From assembly GCA_024684665.1 (NCBI GenBank), contig JAIKWN010000016.1, forward strand, positions 1 through 38,596: a stretch of 38,596 nucleotides of DNA, given 5' to 3'. Source of the stretch: Clostridiales bacterium (lineage in GTDB: Bacteria > Bacillota_A > Clostridia > Christensenellales > Aristaeellaceae). The stretch's first letter is position 1; every line of letters begins with the position of its first letter. The position numbers were made by a program, and so were the translations under genes. Positions 1 through 7,016 of the stretch are shown here, in pieces. The notes beneath the pieces are model-generated. The model worked only from the letters and a program-made list of their open reading frames with translations, was not told the origin of the DNA and did no database searches.

Positions 1-94
1 CTACGTCATGCAGACGGGCGAGATCGTGATCCACGACACCTGCGAGGCACTTGCGAACAACGAGGACGTGAAGCGCGTCTATCTGGGCGGCTGA
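1..94 (+). CDS. livF: LivF-type branched-chain amino acid ABC transporter ATPase, C-terminal end (partial)
   Basis: Only the last 30 codons lie in the window; the frame begins at base 2 and ends with TGA at 92-94. The residues read YVMQTGEIVIHDTC, then ALANNEDVKRVYLGG. This matches the end of the LivF/LivG ATPase family, where 'Y-V-L-x-x-G-x-I' is followed by 'L-x-x-x-x-x-V-x-x-x-Y-L-G'. In known systems LivF is one of two cytoplasmic ATPases powering branched-chain amino acid or related amide uptake. The ending LGG with no extension favours LivF over LivG. The rest of the transporter must lie upstream. It could be a LivF homologue with another substrate. Confidence 0.72.
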   Translation, partial: YVMQTGEIVIHDTCEALANNEDVKRVYLGG

Positions 95-127
95 TGACCG
101 GCTGACTGCCTTACCTGAAGACATAAG

Positions 128-158
128 AATCCCCCGGATCATGGTGATCCGGGGGATT
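128..158. terminator. Bidirectional terminator hairpin between livF and the convergent dehydrogenase gene
   Basis: A perfect 13-bp inverted repeat, AATCCCCCGGATC at 128-140 and GATCCGGGGGATT at 146-158, with a 5-base loop. It lies between two convergent genes. The T-run is short on both sides, so efficiency is uncertain, but stem strength and position make a terminator the simplest reading. Confidence 0.75.
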
Positions 159-175
159 CCTGCCTGATGGGAGAT

Positions 176-1210
176 TTATTCCGCGCCGTCGAAGAGGATG
201 ACCGTTTTCTTGACCGCGGGATCGGGATGGACGATGTTCTTAAAGACCTTTTCGATCTCGCTGAACTTCACGAAGGTGGTGGCGAGGCCATCCATGTGAT
301 AAATGCCGTCAGCCATGCGCTTCGCGGTCGGGATCCACTGGTTCAGGCTCATGCGGGTGCCGATGATGTCCAGCTCGCGTCCGTTGATCATCTGCTGCGT
401 GATCTTCTCCGGAACGGTGCAGAAACCCATGGGAACAACACGGCCCGCGTTGCAGACGATGCCGGGCTGCATGATCAGGGTGAGGCTGCCGGGGAAGCAG
501 GCGGAATCGAAGGCCACGGTGCAGCCGTGCCCGTCCGTGATGCGCTTCACTTCTTCTACGATGTCCTGCGTCTTCGAATTAATGGTGTAGTCCGCGCCGA
601 AGGACTTCGCGCGCTCCAGACTGGAATCGCTGATGTCGCAGCAGATGACCGTCTTTGCGCCCTTCAGCTTGCAGGCCTGAGCGATGATGGTGCCGATGGT
701 GCCAGTACCAAGGATGAAGACCGTATCGTCTTGGCAGACTCGGCCGCGGGTGGTGCTGTGCTCGCCGATGGTCAGCGGCTCGATGAGGGCGGCATCCCGC
801 CAGGGGATCGAATCCTCGATTTTATAGACGTAGGATTCTTCCACGCACCAGTATTCGCGCCAGCCACCGTCCGTGCCGCTACCGCGCACCAGTACATGCT
901 CGCAGACGTTGCCGCGCCCATGGGTGCACTGGTAGCAGGTCCCGCAACGCATGACGTAGTCGATGACCACGTGGTCGCCGACCCGGATAGTCTTGCAGTC
1001 CTTGCCGACCTTTGTCACGATGCCCACGTTTTCATGACCGGGGATCAGCGGATAACGGGAATTTGGGTTTTCTCCTTTGAAGATATGAATGTCGCTGCCG
1101 CAGACGCCCGCGGCCATCATTTTGATCTGCACCTCTCCGTCCTTCGGTTCCGGTACCGGGACCTCACGGATCTCGTAATGCAGGGGGGCGGTTACCACAC
1201 AGGATTTCAT
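176..1210 (-). CDS. Zinc-dependent medium-chain dehydrogenase, RspB / L-gulonate (L-idonate) 5-dehydrogenase-like
   Basis: 344 residues, the usual length for zinc-dependent MDR alcohol dehydrogenases. Visible are the catalytic zinc ligands C37 (GVCGSD), H59-E60 (PGHE) and E144 (LIEP), the four structural zinc cysteines C89, C92, C95 and C103, and a Rossmann GTGTIG near 167. The N-terminus, MKSCVVTAPLHYEIREVPVP, resembles RspB, L-threonine and sorbitol dehydrogenases. SD GGAGGTG lies 7 bases before ATG. It is divergent from the SDR and mannonate dehydratase genes. With an RspA-type dehydratase next door, the likely role is NAD(P)-linked oxidation of a hexonate such as L-gulonate to D-fructuronate. 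That substrate is inferred from context; the enzyme class is seen in the sequence. Confidence 0.85.
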   Translation of the reverse strand: MKSCVVTAPLHYEIREVPVPEPKDGEVQIKMMAAGVCGSDIHIFKGENPNSRYPLIPGHENVGIVTKVGKDCKTIRVGDHVVIDYVMRCGTCYQCTHGRGNVCEHVLVRGSGTDGGWREYWCVEESYVYKIEDSIPWRDAALIEPLTIGEHSTTRGRVCQDDTVFILGTGTIGTIIAQACKLKGAKTVICCDISDSSLERAKSFGADYTINSKTQDIVEEVKRITDGHGCTVAFDSACFPGSLTLIMQPGIVCNAGRVVPMGFCTVPEKITQQMINGRELDIIGTRMSLNQWIPTAKRMADGIYHMDGLATTFVKFSEIEKVFKNIVHPDPAVKKTVILFDGAE

Positions 1211-1243
1211 AGAGCAGCACCTCCGGATTGATCGTATTGATTG

Positions 1244-1259
1244 CTTGTATTAATACAAG
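1244..1259. promoter_or_regulatory. 16-bp perfect palindrome, probable operator of the sugar-acid regulator
   Basis: CTTGTATTAATACAAG is a perfect palindrome just downstream of the leftward -10 box (1270-1275), where a bound repressor would block the dehydrogenase promoter. The half-site ATACAAG recurs at 1362-1368, close to the predicted start of the rightward transcript. The GntR/FCD regulator encoded at 3577 is the obvious candidate ligand-responsive protein. This is inference from position. Confidence 0.6.
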
Positions 1260-1269
1260 TTCGCACTCT

Positions 1270-1298
1270 ATTATACTCATGATCTGAAGAAAAACAAG
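1270..1298 (-). promoter_or_regulatory. Promoter of the RspB-like dehydrogenase gene
   Basis: On the minus strand a perfect TATAAT (1270-1275) is preceded, at 16-17 bases, by TTGTTT/CTTGTT as a partial -35. The predicted start falls at about 1263, immediately before the 1244-1259 palindrome. Confidence 0.6.
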
Positions 1299-1319
1299 AG
1301 ATTTCAGAAAATTTAATCA

Positions 1320-1342
1320 TTTTATCTTGACAGAAGATAAAA
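1320..1342. promoter_or_regulatory. Inverted repeat over the -35 box of the SDR-mannonate dehydratase promoter
   Basis: Perfect 9-bp arms TTTTATCTT (1320-1328) and AAGATAAAA (1334-1342) flank GACAG. The repeat covers the TTGACA box at 1327-1332. Its sequence differs from the 1244-1259 palindrome, so a second regulator may act here, or a single one with relaxed specificity. Confidence 0.45.
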
Positions 1343-1355
1343 TACATGTTTTAAT
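1327..1355 (+). promoter_or_regulatory. Sigma-A type promoter for the SDR-mannonate dehydratase operon
   Basis: TTGACA at 1327-1332, a 17-base spacer, then TTTAAT at 1350-1355. The leader to the ATG at 1442 is about 80 bases. Confidence 0.72.
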
Positions 1356-1441
1356 ACGAGCATACAAGAGCGTTCCGGATCCGGGCAGGGCGCCCTTCCG
1401 ATTCGGCCCGGGGCGAAAAAGCGAAAAAGGAGTATCAGATC

Positions 1442-2206
1442 ATGGCAGCACTTTCGAAGTTTGATATCACCGGCAAGCACGCCCTCGTGACAGGGGGTAC
1501 CCGCGGTCTTGGCAAGGGCATGGCGGAAGGGCTTCTCGAGGCCGGATGCAAGGTCGTCATCGTCGCCAGTTCAGACAAGGTGTTCGATACGGCGGCTGAA
1601 TTCCGCGCCAGGGGCTTTGACTGCACTGGCGTGAAGGCGAACCTCGGCGACCGGGCGGAACTGGACCGCATGTTCTCCGAAGCGATGCAGATCCTGGGGG
1701 GCCGGCTGGATGTGCTGATTCCCGCTGCGGGGATCCAGCGCCGCTATCTCCCCGAGGAGTTCCCGGAGGAGGAGTGGGACAATGTCCTGAACGTGAACCT
1801 GAACCACGTCTGGTTTACTATCCAGAAAGCCCTGAAGGTCATGCTGAAGCAGCCCACGGGCGGCAAGATCATCACGATTGGCTCCATGGTTACCTGGTTC
1901 GGCGGCACCACCGTTCCGGCGTACACTGCCTCCAAAGGCGCGGTCAGCCAGCTGACGAAGAGCCTGGCGGTCGACTGCGCTGGCCGCGGGATCAACATCA
2001 ACGCCATCTGCCCCGGCTATATGGATACGGAAATGTGCGCCAATATGTCTCAGGAGCGCAAGGATGAATGCACGAAGCGCATCCCGCAGGGGCGCTGGGG
2101 CACGCCGGAAGACCTCAAAGGCCCGGTTGTTTTCTTGGCCTCTTCCGCTTCCGACTATCTGAACGGCGCGGTCATCCCGGTGGATGGCGCGTACCTTTGC
2201 AAGTAA
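1442..2206 (+). CDS. SDR oxidoreductase, KduD-like (2-dehydro-3-deoxy-D-gluconate 5-dehydrogenase or fructuronate reductase type)
   Basis: 254 residues, classical short-chain dehydrogenase length. Cofactor motif TGGTRGLG begins near residue 17; AAGIQRR at 95-101 is characteristic of KduD-like enzymes; the catalytic set is S148, Y161 and K165 in YTASK; the PG motif follows in ICPGYMDTEM. The ATG has an upstream AAAGGAG. The gene is first in an operon with the dehydratase 44 bases downstream. In this context it could reduce D-fructuronate to D-mannonate, the substrate of the next enzyme, or act as KduD on a deoxy-keto acid. Sequence alone does not separate these, so no symbol is given. Confidence 0.82.
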   Translation: MAALSKFDITGKHALVTGGTRGLGKGMAEGLLEAGCKVVIVASSDKVFDTAAEFRARGFDCTGVKANLGDRAELDRMFSEAMQILGGRLDVLIPAAGIQRRYLPEEFPEEEWDNVLNVNLNHVWFTIQKALKVMLKQPTGGKIITIGSMVTWFGGTTVPAYTASKGAVSQLTKSLAVDCAGRGININAICPGYMDTEMCANMSQERKDECTKRIPQGRWGTPEDLKGPVVFLASSASDYLNGAVIPVDGAYLCK

Positions 2207-2250
2207 GAACCGGCTGCTAAGAACCGAAGAGAAGCTTTGGAGAGAAGACT

Positions 2251-3501
2251 ATGGCAGTAACCATTCGCGATATCCGCGTGATCGCCACTGCGCCGGAGGG
2301 CATCAACCTCCTGGTGGTAAAGGTAGAAACCTCGGAACCGGGTCTCTACGGCCTCGGCTGCGCGACCTTTGCCTATCGCCACCTGACGGTGCAGCATCTC
2401 ATCGAGACCTATCTGCGTCCGCTACTGATCGGCAGGGACGTGCGGAACATCACGGAGCTCTGGCAGCTCATGCACCAGAACGCTTACTGGCGCTGCGGCC
2501 CTGTGGTGAACAACGCCATATCCGGCGTCGACATGGCCCTCTGGGACATCAAGGGCAAAATGGCGAACATGCCCGTGTACGACCTCTTCGGTGGGAAGAT
2601 GCGCGCCGGCGTTCCGGTCTACCGGCATGTGGACGGCGCGGACGTCGACGAGATCGTGGATAACATTGAAAAGTACCGCGCGATCGGCGTCCGGCACATC
2701 CGCTGCCAGTGCGGCGGATACGGCGGGGGCGGCTACGGCGAGGCACCGGAATGGGCCGCAAAGGGCGGCGAGTCGGGTATCTACCTGGACAGCAAAAAGT
2801 ACATGCGCGATACGCTGAAACTCTTTGAGGGCATCCGCAGCCGCGTCGGCTTTGAACTGGATCTAGTCCATGACGTGCACGAGCGCATCCATCCGACGGA
2901 GTCTGTGACGTTTGTGAAGGAGATGGAGCCTTACAAGCTATTCTTCATGGAAGACGTCGTACCGCTCGAGCAGGTGGAGTGGCTGGACCGGATCAAGCAG
3001 ACCAGCGTGACTCCGCTCTCCCAGGGCGAGCTTTTCAACAATCCCGCAGAATATCGGAAGCTGATCGAGAACCGCAGCATCGACTACATGCGCGTGCACC
3101 TCAGCCAGGTGGGCGGCATTACGCCGGCCCGCAGGCTGCAGCAGTACTGTGCGCAGTATGGTGTGCGCATCTGCTGGCACGGCCCGGGCGACATGAGCCC
3201 GCTCGCCCATGCTGCGAACATCCACATCGACCTGGCTGCGGAAAACCTGGGGCTGCAGGAGTGGAGCGGCATCGAACCGCCGAACTTCGTCATCCAGAAG
3301 CTGAACGGCGTCCGCGGCGCCCTGCTGGACGTGTTCCCAGGCATGCCGGAGTACGGCAACGACGGATTTGTCTACGCGAACGAAAAGCCAGGCCTTGGCG
3401 TGGATCTCGACGAGAAGGAAGCGGCGAAGTATCCCTGTGAGAACACCGTGACCACGTGGACGCAGACCCGCAATCGGGACGGCAGCCTCCAGACCCCCTG
3501 A
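2251..3501 (+). CDS. Mannonate dehydratase of the RspA/ManD branch of the enolase superfamily
   Basis: 416 residues, near the roughly 400 usual for RspA/ManD. The capping domain carries the family block WRCGPVVNNAISGVDMALWD (80-99). The barrel supplies the expected magnesium ligands D208 (VHDVHER), E234 (FMEDVV) and E260 (SQGELF); H210 matches the catalytic histidine of characterised ManD proteins. CWHGPGDMSP near 308-317 completes the site. The family dehydrates D-mannonate, and in some members D-gluconate, to 2-keto-3-deoxygluconate, with very variable efficiency. SD GGAGAG precedes ATG. It sits in an operon with the SDR gene and is followed by a terminator. The exact physiological acid is inferred, not visible. 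Confidence 0.88.
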   Translation: MAVTIRDIRVIATAPEGINLLVVKVETSEPGLYGLGCATFAYRHLTVQHLIETYLRPLLIGRDVRNITELWQLMHQNAYWRCGPVVNNAISGVDMALWDIKGKMANMPVYDLFGGKMRAGVPVYRHVDGADVDEIVDNIEKYRAIGVRHIRCQCGGYGGGGYGEAPEWAAKGGESGIYLDSKKYMRDTLKLFEGIRSRVGFELDLVHDVHERIHPTESVTFVKEMEPYKLFFMEDVVPLEQVEWLDRIKQTSVTPLSQGELFNNPAEYRKLIENRSIDYMRVHLSQVGGITPARRLQQYCAQYGVRICWHGPGDMSPLAHAANIHIDLAAENLGLQEWSGIEPPNFVIQKLNGVRGALLDVFPGMPEYGNDGFVYANEKPGLGVDLDEKEAAKYPCENTVTTWTQTRNRDGSLQTP

Positions 3502-3515
3502 ACGCATTACCATGC

Positions 3516-3549
3516 GGCGGCCTCCCCGGACGGGGGAAGCCGCCTTTTT
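3516..3549 (+). terminator. Intrinsic terminator after the mannonate dehydratase gene
   Basis: GGCGGCCTCCCC (3516-3527) pairs with GGGGAAGCCGCC (3533-3544), one mismatch, followed by TTTTT (3545-3549). It separates the catabolic operon from the regulator gene. Confidence 0.85.
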
Positions 3550-3576
3550 GAAAACCAGAAAATGAGGAGGATCAGG

Positions 3577-4272
3577 ATGGCAGGGCAGGGAAAGGTGACC
3601 GCCGGCGTCGTGCGGTATATCCGGAAAAACATCGAAGAGGGCGCCTGGCACGTGGGGGAGCGGATACCCAGCGAAAACGAGCTTTGCGCGCTTCTCGGCG
3701 TCAGCCGCGTGTCCGTACGCAGCGCCATCCGGCAGATGGCAGCCCTGGGCGTCGTTGAAAGCATTCATGGAAAGGGAACTTATCTGCGGTCGACAGATCT
3801 CTCTGCCTTTGGCGAGGCGCATACCCGGATGGCGGACGTCCCCGACGACGCGCGGTCGGAGATGCGCCAGATCCTGGAATTTCGGCTGTTTCTGGAACCT
3901 CCGGTCTGCGAAGCTGCGGCGAACCGCATCCCGAAAGAAGATGTGGAACGCCTAGAGGAGCTTCTCGGGAACATGCGGGAGGCCATCGGGGAAAGAGGGG
4001 CGTTTGTCGCCGCCGACATGGCTTTTCACCTCACGATCGCTAAAAGCGTCGGGAATCCGATCCTCGATAAAACGCTGTCCGATCTTCTGGCGCAGAAGAT
4101 GGAAGCGCATGCGCGGCTCAATCGGGCGGTGGGCTACTATGGCGGCATGTACTATCACGCCCTGATCCTGGACGCACTCCGCAGGCATGACGCGAAGCAT
4201 GCCGGAGCCCTCATGGAAGAGCATCTGCGCCACAGCCTGGACGAGATCGCGGAGCCGGTGCAGGCGGTATAA
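3577..4272 (+). CDS. GntR-family transcriptional regulator, FadR/FCD subfamily
   Basis: 231 residues. The N-terminal winged helix-turn-helix (about 5-75) includes GERIPSENELCALLGVSR and IHGKGTYL. The C-terminal half (about 90-215) looks like an all-helical FCD ligand domain with EMRQILEFRLFLEPPV and a late H-x-x-x-L pattern. I chose the ATG at 3577 because AGGAGG (3565-3570) is six bases before it; the in-frame ATG at 3562 has no SD. FCD regulators commonly bind sugar acids or other carboxylates, which fits control of the adjacent hexonate genes, possibly through the 1244-1259 palindrome. The link is inference. Confidence 0.88.
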   Translation: MAGQGKVTAGVVRYIRKNIEEGAWHVGERIPSENELCALLGVSRVSVRSAIRQMAALGVVESIHGKGTYLRSTDLSAFGEAHTRMADVPDDARSEMRQILEFRLFLEPPVCEAAANRIPKEDVERLEELLGNMREAIGERGAFVAADMAFHLTIAKSVGNPILDKTLSDLLAQKMEAHARLNRAVGYYGGMYYHALILDALRRHDAKHAGALMEEHLRHSLDEIAEPVQAV

Positions 4273-4324
4273 CAGGAACAGGCTTTCCTTTGATCGGTAT
4301 TCTTGCGACGGGAAGGGATTCTTC

Positions 4325-5458
4325 ATGAAACAAAACTTTTGGCTAAAACCGGTATGCCTCATCCTGCTGGCGGCTGTCCTTGCGGCAGGCGGTTTTTTCG
4401 CCGGGAAGAACACCGGGAAAAACGAGGCGCAGGCAAGCTTCGAGGCGGCACGCGAGTATGATGTCCTGCTCCACAGGAGCGATCTGGATGGGCTGGGGAA
4501 GATTGATGGCCCTGTTTACGTCACCGGCCACAGGAGCCCGGACAGCGATACTGTCGGCAGTTCCATCGCCTGCGCTGCGCTTCTGACACAGCTGGGGTAT
4601 GACGCGCATGCGGTCGTGCTGGGGAAGATTAACCACGAGACCGCCTATGTTCTGAAAGAAGCCGGCCTGGAAGAGCCTCCGCTCCTCACGGACGCGACAG
4701 GGAAAAACATGATCCTCGTGGATCACAGCGAGTATATGCAGTCTGCAGACGGTCTGCGGGATGCAAATATCATCGGCATCATCGACCACCACGGCGATGG
4801 ATCCGTCACGACCGGAAACCAGCTGATTTACGATGCGCGGCCCTTGGGTTCCACGGCGACGATCCTGTGGATCCGTTACCTGGATTACGGACTTGAGCCG
4901 GATAATAAGACAGCAACGGCTATGCTTGGGTCCATCCTCTCTGATACCAAAAACCTGCAGCCCGGGACTTCGACTTTCGCGGACGCGGAAGCCGTACGGG
5001 TCCTGTCCGGGATCGCCGGGATTACGGACGTGAACGCTTTCTGGCAGAAGATGTTTGAAGAGTCGTTGTCCTACGAGGGGATGAGCGACGAGGAAATCTT
5101 TTTTAGCGATTACAAAGAATACGAAAGCGGCGTAATGAAATACGCAATCGGCTGTGTGGAGGCTTACGACGAGGCGAAGGCCGCGGAACTGGCGGGGCGG
5201 ATGCGCGCGGTCATGCCCGGAACGCTTACACCCGCCGGCATGGATACGGCGTTTGCAATGGTAAGCGTATTCCACGACGGCCTGAGCGTCTCTTACCTCG
5301 TCCCCGCGGATGAGGCAGCTGCAGAGATTATCACGATGGCTTTCGGCGACCGGGCTGTGTTCGACGGGACTTCGTACGTACTGAGTCCCGGTATCTCCCG
5401 AAAGCGGGATATGGTTCCCGCTATTACGGACGTGCTTTCCATGCACCCGGGGGAATAA
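4325..5458 (+). CDS. Membrane-anchored family II (DHH-DHHA2) manganese-dependent inorganic pyrophosphatase
   Basis: 377 residues, about 65 longer than cytosolic PpaC because of an N-terminal hydrophobic segment (about 9-27) and linker. The ligand set of family II enzymes is present: H69, D73 and D75 (GHRSPDSD), D133 (LVDHSE), H155 in the DHH motif 154-156, and D207 (ILSDTKN). The DHHA2 signature SRKRDMVP is near the C-terminus. Cytosolic PpaC hydrolyses PPi. Here the positive N-terminus followed by a single hydrophobic stretch predicts an anchored enzyme with its active site outside the membrane. ATG 4325 is preceded by GGGAAGGG; a longer frame from 4187 would overlap the GntR gene and bury the hydrophobic segment. 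It may be co-transcribed with the regulator, 52 bases upstream. Confidence 0.83.
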   Translation: MKQNFWLKPVCLILLAAVLAAGGFFAGKNTGKNEAQASFEAAREYDVLLHRSDLDGLGKIDGPVYVTGHRSPDSDTVGSSIACAALLTQLGYDAHAVVLGKINHETAYVLKEAGLEEPPLLTDATGKNMILVDHSEYMQSADGLRDANIIGIIDHHGDGSVTTGNQLIYDARPLGSTATILWIRYLDYGLEPDNKTATAMLGSILSDTKNLQPGTSTFADAEAVRVLSGIAGITDVNAFWQKMFEESLSYEGMSDEEIFFSDYKEYESGVMKYAIGCVEAYDEAKAAELAGRMRAVMPGTLTPAGMDTAFAMVSVFHDGLSVSYLVPADEAAAEIITMAFGDRAVFDGTSYVLSPGISRKRDMVPAITDVLSMHPGE

Positions 5459-5530
5459 GGACGGGCGGAACCGACAAAAAAGCGGGCGTGCTCTCCCTTA
5501 TGCCCTCCTTTACAGAAAGAAGCTGCATTC

Positions 5531-5570
5531 CATAAAAAAAGCGGTTCGCGACCTTTTTCGCGAACCGCTT
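5531..5570 (-). terminator. Strong intrinsic terminator of the VTC/DUF4956/CotH operon
   Basis: Perfect 12-bp stem AAGCGGTTCGCG (5539-5550) / CGCGAACCGCTT (5559-5570) with an 8-base loop. Read on the minus strand it is followed by a run of seven T. On the plus strand it may also slow transcripts from the pyrophosphatase gene. Confidence 0.9.
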
Positions 5571-5591
5571 CTGTGCATCATAAGCAGCTGG

Positions 5592-6299
5592 TTAATACTC
5601 CCTGTTTTCATACCGTCGGCACCAGACGTACTTGCTGACGGCGCTGCGCTGCGCAGTGATGCCGCCCAGAACCGCCTGCAGGTAGGAAGGCAGGAATTCG
5701 TCGTACTTTACTTCCAGGATTTCCACGGGGGTATCGAAGACTGGATAGGTGGGGAGCTCCGCATTGAACATGTCGGAAGAAAAGAGACCGGTGCGCAGTT
5801 GCTTGTCAAAGGTGATGCGTACTTCCTCTGCTTCGTGGATGTAGGCTTCCCGCACATAGTCCACGATGACTGCGGGATGCAGGAGCCGGGTTTTCATCTC
5901 CCGGTAAACCTCCTGAAGCAGGGGATGCTTCATTCTCTGCAGGCCTTCCGGGTCGCAGGCGATCAGCTGCTCGGCCAGATCCCGGGGGATGGAAACGCTC
6001 TGCTTCGAGATGAGGTCGCCCAGCTTGTGCTTGCACTCCAGCTTAATTACCCGGTCGCTGAAGTTGTAGATGCGGATGCGGTACTTTTTGCGCATGCCGA
6101 CGCCAGCGATCTTCTCTTCGAGCGCCTGATCATCGTAGGTATCGAAATACAGCGAGCGGATGAAGTATTCGTTGTTCGTATCTCCGTTGGGATCCGGCCT
6201 GAGCAGCGGCCGCAGGATCCCCCGAAGGACGGTCAGCTCCGCCGGAGTGATGTTGTATTTCAGCTCATGCCGGAGGGGCATGCTGCGGATGGTCGGCAT
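5592..6299 (-). CDS. VTC-domain polyphosphate polymerase
   Basis: 235 residues, essentially one VTC domain. Visible hallmarks are RHELKY at the start, SLYFDT around residue 50, the basic strand RKKYRIRIYN, KLECKHK, and YVREAYI in the second half, all lining the triphosphate tunnel in the family. The VTC core of yeast Vtc4 makes polyphosphate from ATP; bacterial single-domain proteins are usually annotated the same way. ATG 6299 has GAGGGA seven bases upstream, whereas the longer in-frame start (6338) would overlap the DUF4956 gene and lacks a site. It is the last gene before the 5531-5570 terminator and lies 10 bases after the DUF4956 stop. Activity is inferred. Confidence 0.87.
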   Translation of the reverse strand: MPTIRSMPLRHELKYNITPAELTVLRGILRPLLRPDPNGDTNNEYFIRSLYFDTYDDQALEEKIAGVGMRKKYRIRIYNFSDRVIKLECKHKLGDLISKQSVSIPRDLAEQLIACDPEGLQRMKHPLLQEVYREMKTRLLHPAVIVDYVREAYIHEAEEVRITFDKQLRTGLFSSDMFNAELPTYPVFDTPVEILEVKYDEFLPSYLQAVLGGITAQRSAVSKYVWCRRYENREY

Positions 6300-6309
6300 A
6301 GGCGATCCC

Positions 6310-6984
6310 TCAGTTTCCGGCTTCGGACTGGCAGGCAATCAGCGTTGCGCTGTGCACACCTTCGGTTTTCTGCAGGTTGTTCACGATGTCTAGTCGGTTC
6401 GAAAGCTGCAGTTCCACCGTCAGCTCCACACCGCCGGGGGTCACGGCTTTGCTGCGCAAGCGCTGTACCTTGATGCGGCGGATGTGCTCCATTACCTCGT
6501 CCTCCGCCTCCTCCGCGTAGTGCACGACGAGCAGGAAGGTATTGGGCGAGCGCAGGCGGAAGAAGGCGAGAAGAAGCATGACCAGCGAGATGCCGGCAAC
6601 CACCACGAGAGCGATGGAATAGAGCTCCGCTCCCAGGAGGATGCCCATGGTCAGCGACCAGAACATGTAGGCAGTGTCCAGCGGATCCTTGACGGCTGTC
6701 CGAAAACGGACAATGGACAGCGCGCCGACCATGCCCATGGACAGGGCAATGTTGGATTTGATGCACATGACCACCGGCGTAGTGACAAGGCAGAGCATGA
6801 TGAGCGTGGTGGCGAAAGAGGGGGAATAAAGCACGCCGCGGAAGGTTTTGCGGTAAACCAGGGCGATGATGAAGCCTACCAGGAAGCCCATGGCGAGGGC
6901 GAGGATCATCTTCATGGGGGTGAGGCTTGCCATCTGTTGGCCAAACCATTCGGTGACGCTGACGTCGTTGATCATGCTTTTCAT
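6310..6984 (-). CDS. DUF4956 family membrane protein
   Basis: 224 residues. Hydrophobic segments lie at about 25-44, 52-75 and 105-140, with the conserved cytoplasmic block GALSIVRFRTAVKDPLDTAY between them, diagnostic of DUF4956. A soluble C-terminal domain (about 150-220) resembles small ferredoxin-like folds (VELTVELQLSNR, LQKTEGVHSATLI). SD AGGAGG precedes ATG. Its function is not established; genomes repeatedly pair it with VTC polymerases and CotH proteins, as here, so it may be a membrane partner of the polymerase, such as a channel or regulator. That role is inference. Confidence 0.85.
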   Translation of the reverse strand: MKSMINDVSVTEWFGQQMASLTPMKMILALAMGFLVGFIIALVYRKTFRGVLYSPSFATTLIMLCLVTTPVVMCIKSNIALSMGMVGALSIVRFRTAVKDPLDTAYMFWSLTMGILLGAELYSIALVVVAGISLVMLLLAFFRLRSPNTFLLVVHYAEEAEDEVMEHIRRIKVQRLRSKAVTPGGVELTVELQLSNRLDIVNNLQKTEGVHSATLIACQSEAGN

Positions 6985-7016
6985 GGGGCGCTTCCTCCTG
7001 TGATGATAGTTTTCTG

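Noticed and set aside
167..1231. Plus-strand frame of 354 residues opposite the Zn dehydrogenase gene
   Set aside because: The minus frame has all zinc ligands and a good ribosome site; the plus frame has neither.
5459..5530. Separate terminator or small gene after the pyrophosphatase
   Set aside because: No stable stem with a T-run and no frame with a ribosome site; the 5531-5570 hairpin is the only clear element.
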